64,000 bases of DNA from Sphingomonas sp. 32-62-10 (GTDB lineage Bacteria; Pseudomonadota; Alphaproteobacteria; Sphingomonadales; Sphingomonadaceae). The notes beneath the pieces were generated by a model. It searched no databases. It had not been told where the DNA came from and saw only the letters and a list, made by a program, of their open reading frames with translations. The stretch covers positions 18,503 through 82,502 of the forward strand of contig NCEE01000003.1 in NCBI GenBank assembly GCA_002280555.1, read 5' to 3'. Position 1 is the stretch's first letter. The number at the start of each line of letters is the position of its first letter. Positions 36,197 through 45,767 of this stretch are shown in pieces. Both the position numbers and the translations under genes were made by a program.

Positions 36197-37510
36197 ATGG
36201 CCGACCTGTTTCCCCCCACCGATCAACCCGCCCCCGCCACACCAACCAGTGCACCGCTGGCGGACCGACTGCGCCCGGCAAAGCTCGCCGAAGTGGTGGG
36301 GCAGGATCACCTCACCGGCCCTGAGGGCGCGATCGGGCGGATGGTCGCAGCAGGCCGACTCTCTTCGATCATCCTCTGGGGACCGCCCGGCACCGGCAAA
36401 ACGACGATTGCGCGCTTGCTCGCCGAAGCCGTCGACCTGCGTTTCGCGGTCATCTCGGCGGTGTTTTCGGGCGTGGCAGACCTGAAGAAAATCTTTGCCG
36501 AGGCGCGCGATCACGCTCGGATCGGCAAGCGCACCTTGTTGTTCGTGGATGAAATCCACCGATTCAACCGCGCCCAGCAGGATGGTTTCCTGCCCTATGT
36601 CGAGGACGGCACCGTCATTCTGGTCGGCGCGACGACGGAAAATCCGTCATTCGAGCTCAACGCCGCCTTGCTCAGCCGCGCGCAGGTGCTGGTGCTCAAT
36701 CGGCTGGACGAGGCGGCCCTTGGACAGCTTCTCGATCGCGCTGCAGCGCTCGAGCAACGCTTGCTGCCGTTGACGCCTGACGCCCGGACAGCGCTGATCG
36801 CGGGGGCGGATGGCGACGGGCGGTTTCTGCTCAATCAGGCTGAGACGTTGTTCGCCGTCGATTTGCCCGAACCGCTCGATCCCGCCGCGCTATCTGCGTT
36901 CCTCCAGCGACGCATGCCGGTGTATGACAAGGATCGCGAGGGGCATTACAACCTCATTTCGGCGCTCCACAAATCGATGCGCGGTTCCGATCCGCAAGCA
37001 GCGCTTTATTATCTCGCCCGGATGCTGACAGCGGGCGAAGAGCCGCTCTACGTGCTCCGCCGGATCACCCGGTTCGCGAGCGAGGATATCGGCCTTGCTG
37101 ATCCGCAAGCGCTGGTCCAATGCCTCGCCGCCAAGGATGCCTATGATTTTCTGGGCTCACCCGAGGGGGAGCTCGCCATCGCGCAGGCATGCCTCTATTG
37201 CGCAACGGCACCGAAATCGAATGCCACGTACAAGGCGCAAAAGGCAGCTTGGAAATCGGCCCGCGACACCGGGTCGCTGATGCCACCGCATAACATCCTG
37301 AATGCGCCGACCAGGCTGATGAAGGATATCGGCTATGGCAAGGATTACGCCTATGATCACGATGTCGATACGGGGTTTTCGGGGGCGAATTACTGGCCGG
37401 CGGAGATGGGGGCGCAGATTTTCTACCGGCCAACCGATCGCGGTTTTGAAAAGCGTATCGCCGAACGCATCGCCTATTGGAAGGGGTTGAAACATGCGGC
37501 TGACGACTAA
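36197..37510 (+). CDS. rarA: Replication-associated recombination protein A (RarA/MgsA)
   Basis: About 437 residues of an AAA+ ATPase. LAEVVGQDHL is the family entry motif, Walker A is GPPGTGKTT, Walker B LLFVDEIHRFN, sensor 1 GATTENPSF, and the C-terminal tetramerisation region has SDPQAALYYLARML and NYWPAEM. It acts at stalled forks together with RecA and SSB. Its 3' end overlaps the serine hydrolase start by 17 bases. Confidence 0.96.
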   Translation: MADLFPPTDQPAPATPTSAPLADRLRPAKLAEVVGQDHLTGPEGAIGRMVAAGRLSSIILWGPPGTGKTTIARLLAEAVDLRFAVISAVFSGVADLKKIFAEARDHARIGKRTLLFVDEIHRFNRAQQDGFLPYVEDGTVILVGATTENPSFELNAALLSRAQVLVLNRLDEAALGQLLDRAAALEQRLLPLTPDARTALIAGADGDGRFLLNQAETLFAVDLPEPLDPAALSAFLQRRMPVYDKDREGHYNLISALHKSMRGSDPQAALYYLARMLTAGEEPLYVLRRITRFASEDIGLADPQALVQCLAAKDAYDFLGSPEGELAIAQACLYCATAPKSNATYKAQKAAWKSARDTGSLMPPHNILNAPTRLMKDIGYGKDYAYDHDVDTGFSGANYWPAEMGAQIFYRPTDRGFEKRIAERIAYWKGLKHAADD

Positions 37511-38858
37511 CGCGCTGGGCATCGCACTGGCGGTAATGGCGCTCCCGGCGAGCGCGCAGGTGGCACGCCAACCATCGGCCTATGACCTGGCGCTGGCCGC
37601 CGGGTACAAGGCGACGATCACCTGTGGGGCCGTCTTCGTCGCGGGGCGGAGCGAGGCGCAAATCGCGGTCGACGAGCTCGCCGGTATCTATCCCGAATAT
37701 GCTGCGATCGTCCCCACCCTGACCGCTACGATCGACCAGCGCAGCCGTGCCGTGTCGGTGCCCTTCGCCCCTGATCTGCCACCCCGCATCGCGATCTGGT
37801 CGGCGCGGACCGGGTGCACCACCCTGCCGATCGGCACCCCCGTTCAGGCCATGCCGGCGCCCGCCAGCGGCACCCCCGGTCCGGCTGGCCCTGCCCAAGG
37901 CATGTGGCCGCGCGGCGATGCCTTGCCCAACACGGCGCTCCTGCCGCTCGAGCCCGTTGCGCGCGCTTTTGATCCAATGGCCTATGGCAGGGGAACGAAG
38001 ACGACCGGCGTGGTCGTGGTCAAGGCCAATCAGATTATCGCCGAACAATATGCCCCCGGCTTCGGTCCCTTCACGGCGCAACGCACCTGGTCCGTCGCGA
38101 AGAGCATGACGGGGACGCTGGCCGGCATGGCGGTGTTGGCGGGCGCGGTGAAGGTCGATCAGCCGGTCGCCATTGCGGTCTGGGCCGATCCGCGCGATCC
38201 GCGCCGCACGATCACGCTCGATAATCTGCTGCGAATGGCGAGCGGGTTGCACAGCGACACGGCGGGCAACCGCACCGATGCGATCTATTTTGGTGGCACC
38301 GGCGTGCAGGAAAATGTCGCGCAATGGCCGCTCGAGGCAAAGCCCGGCACGCGCTTCCGCTATGCCAATAACGATATCCTGCTAGCGATGCTCTCGATCC
38401 GCGCAAGGCTTGGCGAGGCGCGCTACAAATTTTTCCCGCACACCGCCCTCTTTGCCAAGCTCGGGATGCGCCACAGCTTTGCCGAGGCCGATCTGCGCGG
38501 TGATTATATCCTGTCGAGCCGGGTTTGGACGACGGCGCGGGATCTGGCGCGCTTTGGTCAGTTTTACCTAAACGACGGCGTCTGGAACGGTGAACGACTG
38601 CTGCCCACCGGCTGGGTGAAATATGTTACCACCCCCAGCGGCCCGCAGCCGCCCGGCGACTTCGGCTATGGCGCGACCTTCTGGCTGATCAACAAGTCCC
38701 CCGGGGTGCCCGCCGATACCTATTCGGCAAACGGCAATCGCGGGCAGTTTGTGGTGATCGTCCCCAGTCGCGGCATCGTGATCGTCCGGCGCGGTGAAGA
38801 TCCGGGCAGTTTTGATATCGCCAAATTCACGGCCGATGTGCTTGCGGCAGTAAAATGA
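37494..38858 (+). CDS. Exported serine hydrolase of the beta-lactamase/DD-peptidase family
   Basis: About 454 residues. A signal peptide ends at PASA-Q. The class C-like catalytic motifs are SVAK (S-x-x-K), YAN (RYANND) and a C-terminal NGNRGQ in the position of the K-T/S-G motif. Residues 25-130 form an extra N-terminal domain with two Cys. AAGGGG lies seven bases before the ATG. Family members include esterases, D-aminopeptidases and 6-aminohexanoate-dimer hydrolase (NylB); the substrate is not evident. It overlaps rarA and the next gene. Confidence 0.85.
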   Translation: MRLTTNALGIALAVMALPASAQVARQPSAYDLALAAGYKATITCGAVFVAGRSEAQIAVDELAGIYPEYAAIVPTLTATIDQRSRAVSVPFAPDLPPRIAIWSARTGCTTLPIGTPVQAMPAPASGTPGPAGPAQGMWPRGDALPNTALLPLEPVARAFDPMAYGRGTKTTGVVVVKANQIIAEQYAPGFGPFTAQRTWSVAKSMTGTLAGMAVLAGAVKVDQPVAIAVWADPRDPRRTITLDNLLRMASGLHSDTAGNRTDAIYFGGTGVQENVAQWPLEAKPGTRFRYANNDILLAMLSIRARLGEARYKFFPHTALFAKLGMRHSFAEADLRGDYILSSRVWTTARDLARFGQFYLNDGVWNGERLLPTGWVKYVTTPSGPQPPGDFGYGATFWLINKSPGVPADTYSANGNRGQFVVIVPSRGIVIVRRGEDPGSFDIAKFTADVLAAVK

Positions 38859-39211
38859 CCGCGTCGATCAACGATTGGGATGGCCTCGTCGCCTTTGCGC
38901 TTACCCTGCCCGGCACGCATGTCGGCACGCATTACGGCAAGCCGGCGGTGAAGGTGATCGCCAATGAACGCGCCTTTCTTTCGCCCAGCCGCGAGGACGG
39001 ATCGTTCGTGCTGCAGATCGACGAAGATACCAAGGCACTGCTGATCGAAACCGATCCCGATACCTATTGGGAAACACCGCATTATCAAGGCTGGCCCGCG
39101 CTGCTCGTCCGCTACGACAGCACTGACCCAGACAGGGTAAGGGCCATGATCGAGCGCGCCCGCGATCAGGCAGCGGCGCGACCTATGGCCCATCCGCGCA
39201 AGAAAAAGTGA
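38855..39211 (+). CDS. MmcQ/YjbR family protein
   Basis: About 118 residues. The HYGKPAVKV, LPGTHVGTH, YWETPHYQGWPALLV pattern is that of MmcQ/YjbR (DUF419), a small double-wing fold proposed to bind DNA. Function unknown. The start overlaps the hydrolase stop and the stop overlaps the next start, so it is translationally coupled on both sides. Confidence 0.88.
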   Translation: MTASINDWDGLVAFALTLPGTHVGTHYGKPAVKVIANERAFLSPSREDGSFVLQIDEDTKALLIETDPDTYWETPHYQGWPALLVRYDSTDPDRVRAMIERARDQAAARPMAHPRKKK

Positions 39212-40068
39212 GGTCGTTCGATCGATTTGCGGCCATCGACTGGTCAGGCGCCAAGGGCAGCCGCCATCGGGGTATTACACTCGCCATGTGCGAGGCCGGT
39301 GATGCCGCGCCCCGGCTGATCGAGCCACCCAACGGCGTCTGGTCGCGGACGGCAATCCTCAATTGGCTGCGGACACAGGCCGGCGAACGCCTGCTGGTCG
39401 GTTTCGATTTCAGCTTTGCGCCGCCTTTCATCGAACGCCGCGCCTATTTGCCCGGTGAGCCGACCCCCGACACTGCCCGCCCCTTCTGGGCCTATGTCGA
39501 TGCGGCATGCGACGATGATGATCTTGGCGCAGCATCATTCCTGCACAGCCGCCGCGGTCGGCATTTCTACCTTGGTGCCGCCGACGGCCCCAAGGCGGAT
39601 TTCATGCATTTTCGCCGGTGCGAGGCGCACTTCAACGCGAGCGGCGGCGGCAAACCTTCGACGGTATATGATGCGATCGGCGCAGCACAGGTCGCCAAGG
39701 CGAGTTTTGCGGGCATGCGCCTGCTGCATCAGCTAGGGCGGGACGTGCCGGTTTGGCCGATCGATCCGGTACCGCCCGCCGGCGCGCTGGTGGTGGAAAT
39801 TTACACGACCATTGCCGCGCGGGCAGCCGGTTTGCGCAAGGGGATCAGCAAAATGCGCGGCCCCGCGGCTCTTGACGCGGCACTTACGCACCCCGCGATC
39901 GGCAGCCGCCCACATGATCTGCTCGATCGCTATGACGATCACGCTACCGATGCGATCCTGACCGCCGCGTGGCTGCGCGCGCGCGCGAATGACATCGCCC
40001 TCTGGAACCCGACACCGCTGAAACCCGAAATTGCCCGTACCGAGGGCTGGACCTTCGGCGTCGTCTGA
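39208..40068 (+). CDS. Hypothetical protein with RNase H-like (DUF429-type) features
   Basis: About 286 residues from a GTG at 39208 that overlaps the upstream stop (GTGA). AAIDWSGAKG at residues 8-17, LVGFDFSFAPP near 62-72 and DDHATDAILTAAWLR near 246-260 look like the three acidic strands and helix of an RNase H-like nuclease, as in DUF429/COG2410 proteins. I do not recognise it as a named enzyme. It closes the rarA-hydrolase-MmcQ run and is followed by tRNA-Thr. Confidence 0.65.
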   Translation: MRSFDRFAAIDWSGAKGSRHRGITLAMCEAGDAAPRLIEPPNGVWSRTAILNWLRTQAGERLLVGFDFSFAPPFIERRAYLPGEPTPDTARPFWAYVDAACDDDDLGAASFLHSRRGRHFYLGAADGPKADFMHFRRCEAHFNASGGGKPSTVYDAIGAAQVAKASFAGMRLLHQLGRDVPVWPIDPVPPAGALVVEIYTTIAARAAGLRKGISKMRGPAALDAALTHPAIGSRPHDLLDRYDDHATDAILTAAWLRARANDIALWNPTPLKPEIARTEGWTFGVV

Positions 40069-40096
40069 CGCATGAGGCGTGTCGATCAGTCGAAAT

Positions 40097-40172
40097 GCCG
40101 GTTTAGCTCAGCTGGTAGAGCAGCGGTTTTGTAAACCGAAGGTCGCGGGTTCGATTCCTGCAACCGGCACCA
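40097..40172 (+). tRNA. tRNA-Thr (anticodon TGT)
   Basis: A complete 76-base cloverleaf with encoded CCA: acceptor GCCGGTT/AACCGGC, D-stem GCTC/GAGC, anticodon loop TTTGTAA, T-loop TTCGATT. Anticodon TGT reads ACA-type Thr codons. Confidence 0.97.
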
Positions 40173-40244
40173 CCCCCACCGCAAAAATACCGACGCGCAC
40201 GCTATCCGCTTGGCAGGCGGAGCCCCGCGCTTGATAGTGCGGCG

Positions 40245-40943
40245 ATGATAACGGTTGCCAGTTACAATATGCACAAAGGCATCGGCACCGATCGCCAAGC
40301 CATGCCCGAGCGCATTTTGCAGGTGCTTGCCGGAATCGATGCCGACATCGTGACACTCCAGGAGGCCGATCAGCGGTTCGGTAAGCGCGCAGCGGTGCTC
40401 TCCCGCTCGCTGCTCGACCGGTTTGGTTGGGCACCCGTTACCTTCGGTGCGCGGCCGGCAAGCATGGGTTGGCATGGCAACCTAATGTTGCTGCGCAAGG
40501 ACATGACTGTGGTCGATCAGACCGCCATTCCCCTCCCCTCGCTCGAACCGCGCGGCGCGATCATGGCCGATGTGCGGACGCGGCACGGTCAGCAGTTGCG
40601 GATCGTTGGCATGCATCTTGACCTTTCCGGCCTGCGCCGAACGCGCCAGGCCCAGGCGATCATCGCCCAGATCACCTCCCGCCCGCAGCCATTGCCCACG
40701 ATCCTGATGGGCGACCTCAATGAATGGAGCGCCACGACAGGCTGCCTCCACGAGTTCGCCCGCCATTACCGAATTGCAGAGACGGGCCCTAGCTTCCACG
40801 CTCGTCGACCAGTGGCGCGGCTTGACCGGATCATGGTATCACGCGACCTGAAAATCGCAGCATGCGGCGTGGAAAGCGGCAAACTGGCGAGCGTCGCGTC
40901 CGATCATTTACCGATCTGGGCGCGGATAGAGGGGGTGCGATGA
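40245..40943 (+). CDS. Endonuclease/exonuclease/phosphatase (EEP) family protein
   Basis: About 232 residues. SYNMHKGIG (Asn), LQEAD (metal Glu), VGMHLDLS, MGDLNEW (Asp/Asn) and SDHLPIWA (Asp-His) are the full EEP set. Members cleave phosphodiesters in DNA, sphingomyelin or phosphoinositides. The next gene, a patatin-related protein, overlaps it by four bases, which could point to lipid substrates, but that is inference. Confidence 0.88.
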   Translation: MITVASYNMHKGIGTDRQAMPERILQVLAGIDADIVTLQEADQRFGKRAAVLSRSLLDRFGWAPVTFGARPASMGWHGNLMLLRKDMTVVDQTAIPLPSLEPRGAIMADVRTRHGQQLRIVGMHLDLSGLRRTRQAQAIIAQITSRPQPLPTILMGDLNEWSATTGCLHEFARHYRIAETGPSFHARRPVARLDRIMVSRDLKIAACGVESGKLASVASDHLPIWARIEGVR

Positions 40944-43237
40944 TTCGCGAGAAGGAGCTGCGGCTGGCGCTGGTCTGTTACGGCGGGATCAGCCTGGCCG
41001 TGTATATGCATGGCATCTCAAAGGAAATCTGGCGGCTCGCCCGCGCCAGCTGCGCGTTTCTCGAGGGTCGGGTCCCTGCCAGCGGCAGCCAGGGCGTGTA
41101 CCGCGCGCTACTGCAGGAAATTGAACAGGATCACGGGCTGCGGGTGCGCGTGCTGGTCGATATCATCGCCGGCGCCAGCGCTGGCGGAATCAACGGCGTT
41201 TTCCTGGGCCAGGCGATCTCGACCGGCCAGTCGCTCGAACCGCTGACCGATTTGTGGCTCGACAGCGCCGATATCGAGGCGCTGATCGATCCGACGCAGG
41301 GGCCCAAACATGGCATGTCAAAAATCTGGGCGCTACCGATCGCCTGGATGGCGCAGCGCCGGTCCGGCGACCGGATCGATGCTCTCGTCGAAGCCGGTGC
41401 GCGTAACGAAGTGCGGACGAAACTCTCCAAATTTGTCCGTTCGCGCTGGTTCGAGCCGCCCTTTGGCGGCGAGCGCTTCAGCCACCTCGTGCTCGATGCG
41501 TTTGACGCAATGGCAGCGGCGCCCAAGGGACCGCGTTTGTTGCCCAAGGATCAACCGCTCGACCTGTTCGTCACCGTCACCGATTTCGCCGGCCATCCCG
41601 AACGACTGGCGCTGAATTCGCCGGCAGAGGTGATCGAGACTGAGCATCGGCTGATCTTCTCGTTCACGGATCACGGCAACCCGACCGACAGTCTGGCGCA
41701 TCCGGGTGAATTGACGTTTGCGGCGCGTGCCACATCGAGTTTTCCGGGGGCGTTCCCACCCTGCACCGTCGGCGAGATCGACAAGGTACTGTCAGCGCGG
41801 GATGTCGCCTGGCCCGAGCGCCAGGCCTTTTTGAAACGCAATCTGCCGCGCCATTTCGCCGCCAACAGCGCCGAGCAGGCCGTGCTGATTGACGGATCGG
41901 TGCTCGCCAACGCGCCTTTCCGCCCCGCCATCGAAGCATTGCGCGAACGCCCGGCACGACGACAGGTTGATCGGCGCTTTGTTTATATCGATCCTTATCC
42001 GGGCGGAAAGCTGGACTTCGGTGGTCGCAAGGGCGGCGTGCCGGGCTTTTTCCAGACGATCATCGGCGCGGTTTCCGAGCTTCCCCGCCAACAGCCGATC
42101 CGCGACAATCTGGAAGCGATCGCCGATCGGTCACATCGCATTGAACGCATGGCGGAAATCATTGCCGGTATCCGTCCGGAGGTCGACAAGCAGGTCGAAG
42201 GATTGTTCGGCTATACGCTTTTCCTCGATCGGCCAACCGTGGCGCGGTTGGGGGCGTGGCGACGTCGTGCCCAGATCGCCGCAGCGAGCAAAGCGGGTTA
42301 TGGCTATGCAGCTTACGGCCATCTCAAGCTCGCCGGTGTTATCGAATATATCGCCCAATTGCTTCACAGTGTCGGTGGCGAACAGGGGAATGATCGGCTC
42401 GATCAGATCCGCCGCCACATCGCCGCGACGGTGAAGGCGCAGGGTATGAATGACATGGGCCCCACCTTCGCAGGCGGGACCAACGCAGCGACGATTGCAT
42501 TCCTGCGTTCCTATGATCTCGGATTCCGCATTCGACGGCTACGGATGATGGCGCGGCGCCTGAGCGACGTCGAAAGCGGGTTCGACGAAGATCAGCTCGC
42601 TCCGCTTCGCGAGGCGGTCTATGCATCGCTTGCCGATTATCTCGAGTGCAAGCGCACCGAGACACATCTGGCGCTCCAGCGCGATGTCCGCGCCCTGCGC
42701 AGTGATGCAGCCCCTCTCCTCGCCCGCCTCGCCGACTCGCTCAACCTCAAGCCGCTTGATGACGAAACCGAGGTTCGGTTGTCGGCGGCGCTGGCGCAAT
42801 CATCGCGCGAAGTCCGGCGGCCGATGCTGCTCGCCTATCTCGGCTTTCCCTATTTCGATGTTGCCACGCTCCCCTTGCTGCAGGGCGAAGGCATGGATGA
42901 GTTCGATGCGATCAAGGTCGATCGGATCGCGCCGGATGATGCCACCTCAATTCGGGCCGGGGGCGCAGAGGCAACGCTGAAAGGCATTCAGTTCAACAGC
43001 TTCGGTGCCTTTTTCAGCCGGGCTTATCGTGAAAATGATTATCTCTGGGGTCGCCTTCACGGGGCCGAACGTCTGATCGATATCGTCATCTCCACCCTGC
43101 CCCCATCGATGCGGATGAAGCCGGGGCGGGTTGCCACGATCAAGCGAGACGCGTTCCTTGCGATTCTCGACGAAGAGGAGCCCAAGCTGACTCAAATCGG
43201 TGCGCTGATCGCATCGTTACGCACCGAAATTGGCTAG
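40940..43237 (+). CDS. Patatin-related protein with DUF3376 C-terminal region
   Basis: About 765 residues from ATG 40940. The N-terminal patatin phospholipase domain has LALVCYGGISLAVYMHG (oxyanion-hole glycine pair), the nucleophile GASAG, and the dyad Asp in LIDGSVLANAPF. A helical region of about 400 residues follows, with SAALAQSSREVRRPMLLAYLGFP near its end. This architecture matches the proteobacterial patatin-related family (TIGR03607), whose substrates are unknown. Coupled to the EEP gene by an ATGA overlap. Confidence 0.85.
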   Translation: MIREKELRLALVCYGGISLAVYMHGISKEIWRLARASCAFLEGRVPASGSQGVYRALLQEIEQDHGLRVRVLVDIIAGASAGGINGVFLGQAISTGQSLEPLTDLWLDSADIEALIDPTQGPKHGMSKIWALPIAWMAQRRSGDRIDALVEAGARNEVRTKLSKFVRSRWFEPPFGGERFSHLVLDAFDAMAAAPKGPRLLPKDQPLDLFVTVTDFAGHPERLALNSPAEVIETEHRLIFSFTDHGNPTDSLAHPGELTFAARATSSFPGAFPPCTVGEIDKVLSARDVAWPERQAFLKRNLPRHFAANSAEQAVLIDGSVLANAPFRPAIEALRERPARRQVDRRFVYIDPYPGGKLDFGGRKGGVPGFFQTIIGAVSELPRQQPIRDNLEAIADRSHRIERMAEIIAGIRPEVDKQVEGLFGYTLFLDRPTVARLGAWRRRAQIAAASKAGYGYAAYGHLKLAGVIEYIAQLLHSVGGEQGNDRLDQIRRHIAATVKAQGMNDMGPTFAGGTNAATIAFLRSYDLGFRIRRLRMMARRLSDVESGFDEDQLAPLREAVYASLADYLECKRTETHLALQRDVRALRSDAAPLLARLADSLNLKPLDDETEVRLSAALAQSSREVRRPMLLAYLGFPYFDVATLPLLQGEGMDEFDAIKVDRIAPDDATSIRAGGAEATLKGIQFNSFGAFFSRAYRENDYLWGRLHGAERLIDIVISTLPPSMRMKPGRVATIKRDAFLAILDEEEPKLTQIGALIASLRTEIG

Positions 43238-43293
43238 GCTGGCAAAAGTGCCGCCTTGGTCCTAAACCCTATGCAGGTGGCATGGAGCATCCA

Positions 43294-43629
43294 ATGCAGT
43301 TTCTGAAAACGCTCTTCTGGTTCCTGCTCGCAGTGATGGTCGCGGTCTTCTCGATCGGGAACTGGACGACGGTGCCGATCAGGCTCTGGGCGGGGCTGAT
43401 TGCCGAGGTAAACCTGCCGCTATTGCTGGTCCTGACCTTTCTTGCCGGGTTGTTTCCGGTGCTGCTCTATCATCATGCGGTGAAGTGGCGGATGAGCCAA
43501 AAGCTGTCGGCCGCCGAGCGCGCATTGGCTGATCTGCGTGCTGCGGCGGCAGCGACACCTTCCGCATCGACGCCAGCGCCCGATACGCCCGCCCTGCCCC
43601 CTGCCGCTATCCCGCCAGCCATGACGTGA
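43294..43629 (+). CDS. LapA-domain (DUF1049) membrane protein
   Basis: About 111 residues from ATG 43294, with GGAG six bases upstream. Two membrane helices (FLKTLFWFLLAVMVAVFSIGN and LPLLLVLTFLAGLFPVLLYH) carry the SIGNWTTVPIRLW motif, and a coiled-coil-like KLSAAERALADLRA stretch and a Pro/Ala tail follow. Homologues such as E. coli LapA act in lipopolysaccharide assembly with LapB; lapB is not nearby. Followed after 10 bases by pyrF. Confidence 0.85.
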   Translation: MQFLKTLFWFLLAVMVAVFSIGNWTTVPIRLWAGLIAEVNLPLLLVLTFLAGLFPVLLYHHAVKWRMSQKLSAAERALADLRAAAAATPSASTPAPDTPALPPAAIPPAMT

Positions 43630-43639
43630 GTGTAGCCCG

Positions 43640-44314
43640 ATGAGGACCAAAATCTATGTCGCGCTCGACACGCCTGATCTCGATCGCGCGCGCGCTTTGG
43701 CAACAAAGGTCCGCCACCATGTTGGCGGGATCAAGCTGGGTCTCGAGTTTTTCGTCGCCAATGGCCGCGCAGGCGTACGGGAGATGGCAGAATTCGGCCT
43801 GCCGATCTTTCTCGATCTGAAGCTCCACGACATCCCGAACACCGTTGCCAAGGCCGTGCAGGCACTGGCCGGGCTCGAACCCGCGATCCTGACGGTCCAC
43901 GCCGCCGGTGGCCGGGCGATGCTCGAAGACGCCAAGGCCGCTGCCCCCACCGGCACCAAAGTCGTCGCCGTCACGACGCTGACGAGCCTGGACAATGAAG
44001 ACCTGGTGTCGATCGGGGTTGGCGGGACGCCGCATGATCAGGTGATGCGGTTAACCGAGCTGGCAATGACGGCCGGCGTCGATGGCATCGTTTGTTCGGG
44101 CGCTGAAGTGGCTGCGGTGCACCGGTTGTGGCCGCGCGGGTTTCTGGTCGTGCCCGGCGTCCGCCCGGCAGATGACGTGGCCGGTGATCAAAAGCGGGTC
44201 GTCACGCCGCGTGCCGCACTTGATGCTGGGGCATCGATCCTCGTCATCGGTCGACCGATCACGGCGGCGAGCGACCCCGATCTCGCAGCCCGCGCCATCG
44301 AAGCAACGCTTTGA
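43640..44314 (+). CDS. pyrF: Orotidine 5'-phosphate decarboxylase
   Basis: Decarboxylates OMP to UMP, the last step of pyrimidine synthesis. About 224 residues, of normal length. The catalytic FLDLKLHDIPNTV (D-x-K-x-x-D) is at residues about 55-67, the phosphate-binding VPGVRP and VIGRPIT follow. The other pathway genes in the window are pyrB and its pseudo-DHOase, 40 kb away. Confidence 0.96.
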   Translation: MRTKIYVALDTPDLDRARALATKVRHHVGGIKLGLEFFVANGRAGVREMAEFGLPIFLDLKLHDIPNTVAKAVQALAGLEPAILTVHAAGGRAMLEDAKAAAPTGTKVVAVTTLTSLDNEDLVSIGVGGTPHDQVMRLTELAMTAGVDGIVCSGAEVAAVHRLWPRGFLVVPGVRPADDVAGDQKRVVTPRAALDAGASILVIGRPITAASDPDLAARAIEATL

Positions 44315-44400
44315 CGGGGCCGCTGTCGGCAGGATTAAGGCAAATGCAACCACCATTGCAGTAACAGGCCTATTCTTGTTCTGCCGCGATGAGTTGATCA

Positions 44401-45144
44401 ATGTCGATGAGGCCAGCGCCGTTTCCGTCCCGCTTCGCACGGCTGAAGCAAGGTGTGGTTGGGCGATCCCCCACCCAGCTTGCGGCCGCTGGTTTCAAGA
44501 CCATCGCCGCCTTCATCAAAAACGCGACGCCAGCAGCGCGCGCAGCGGCTCGGGCGGATGCTGCATTCGATCGGCAATGGGGCACGGACACCAGCCGCCA
44601 GATCGGCATGAACGCACTCGATTTCCCAACCGAGCTGAAAAAAGGAAGCTTTCACTATCAGGCAAGCGGCGCACATATCCTGGATGAGGTGATCGGCATC
44701 GCCGGTATCGATCCTGCAGAGTACAGCTTCATTGATTATGGCTGCGGCAAAGGCCGCGTTGTTCTGCTCGCCGCGGCCAAGCCGTTCGCGCGGGCGATTG
44801 GTGTCGAATATTCGGGCTTGCTGACGGCGATCGCGCGCACCAACAGCATCATCTTTACCGAACGTGGCGGCGCCAAAGTGCCCCCCGAGTTCTGGCAGGG
44901 CAATGCAGCCGATTATGTGCCGCCTGCGGGGCCGCTGTTTTGCTATCTTTACAACTCGTTCGGCGCGGAAATTCTTACCGGGTGCCTCGAACGTCTCGAA
45001 GTCGCCAAGTCGCGTGACCGCGCCCGCCCCGTCCTGCTCGCCTACGTCAATCCACAATTCGGCGATCTGGTCGCTGCACGGCCGGCCTGGCGGGAAAGCG
45101 CCAGCGGCGGTGACATTCGCGTGTTCGAGTGCGCGTCGCCCTGA
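44401..45144 (+). CDS. SAM-dependent class I methyltransferase
   Basis: About 247 residues. The N-terminus is basic and helical; the core has FIDYGCGKGRVVLLAA (SAM motif I with DYGCGKG), AIGVEYSG (acidic residue binding ribose) and PLFCYLYNSFG. The pattern is seen in class I methyltransferases of sphingomonads with unassigned substrates. No operon partner; it converges on the GNAT gene with six bases between. Confidence 0.78.
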   Translation: MSMRPAPFPSRFARLKQGVVGRSPTQLAAAGFKTIAAFIKNATPAARAAARADAAFDRQWGTDTSRQIGMNALDFPTELKKGSFHYQASGAHILDEVIGIAGIDPAEYSFIDYGCGKGRVVLLAAAKPFARAIGVEYSGLLTAIARTNSIIFTERGGAKVPPEFWQGNAADYVPPAGPLFCYLYNSFGAEILTGCLERLEVAKSRDRARPVLLAYVNPQFGDLVAARPAWRESASGGDIRVFECASP

Positions 45145-45150
45145 CGACGC

Positions 45151-45741
45151 TTAGGCGGGCCGCATCATCGACCAAAAGCGTGGTCCGCCCTTGGGCACCG
45201 CCCATTCGTCAACCACGGCAAAGCCCATCGCCTGATAAAAGCTGATGTTCTTTTCGAGCGGCGTTTCGAGATAGGCAGGGAAACGGCCATCGACCGCCCG
45301 TTCCAGTCCAGCCCGCACCACCGCACCGCCAATGCCTTTGCCCTGATGGATGGGATCGCAACCGGCAATGTGCAGATACCAATATTCGCCAGCGGGCATG
45401 TGCGCATCTATCGCATCGCCCACGGCCATACCGCGCCCGATGGCCGATCCGAAACACCCCAGCATCGGCACCAGATAGCGCAATGTCTCAAACAGGCTGG
45501 TGTGCACCTGGCCCGGCGCGCGCCAGAAAGTCGCTGCCTCGCCACGATCGGTTACGAGCCGCATGCCCTTGTCAGCATCCGAATCGAATAAAAGCGCAAA
45601 AAGCTTTGGAAGTCGCTTGGATCGCAGCACCGGATCAGGGAAAATCCAACCAATCGCCGGATCATCGAAAAACGCCCGCGACAGCATCGCGGCAATCATC
45701 CGGCGCTGATCGTTCCGGGCGAGGTGGACGGCCGGCAGCAT
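45151..45741 (-). CDS. GNAT-family N-acetyltransferase
   Basis: About 196 residues. The acetyl-CoA-binding loop appears as CDPIHQGKGIGGAVV (the Q/R-x-x-G-x-G/A motif), followed by LETPLEKNISFYQAMGFAVV, the C-terminal GNAT strand and helix. The acceptor cannot be read. It follows clpX on the same strand with a short gap but is probably independent. Confidence 0.88.
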   Translation of the reverse strand: MLPAVHLARNDQRRMIAAMLSRAFFDDPAIGWIFPDPVLRSKRLPKLFALLFDSDADKGMRLVTDRGEAATFWRAPGQVHTSLFETLRYLVPMLGCFGSAIGRGMAVGDAIDAHMPAGEYWYLHIAGCDPIHQGKGIGGAVVRAGLERAVDGRFPAYLETPLEKNISFYQAMGFAVVDEWAVPKGGPRFWSMMRPA

Positions 45742-45767
45742 CTACGCGGTTACCGACCGCCAATCGA

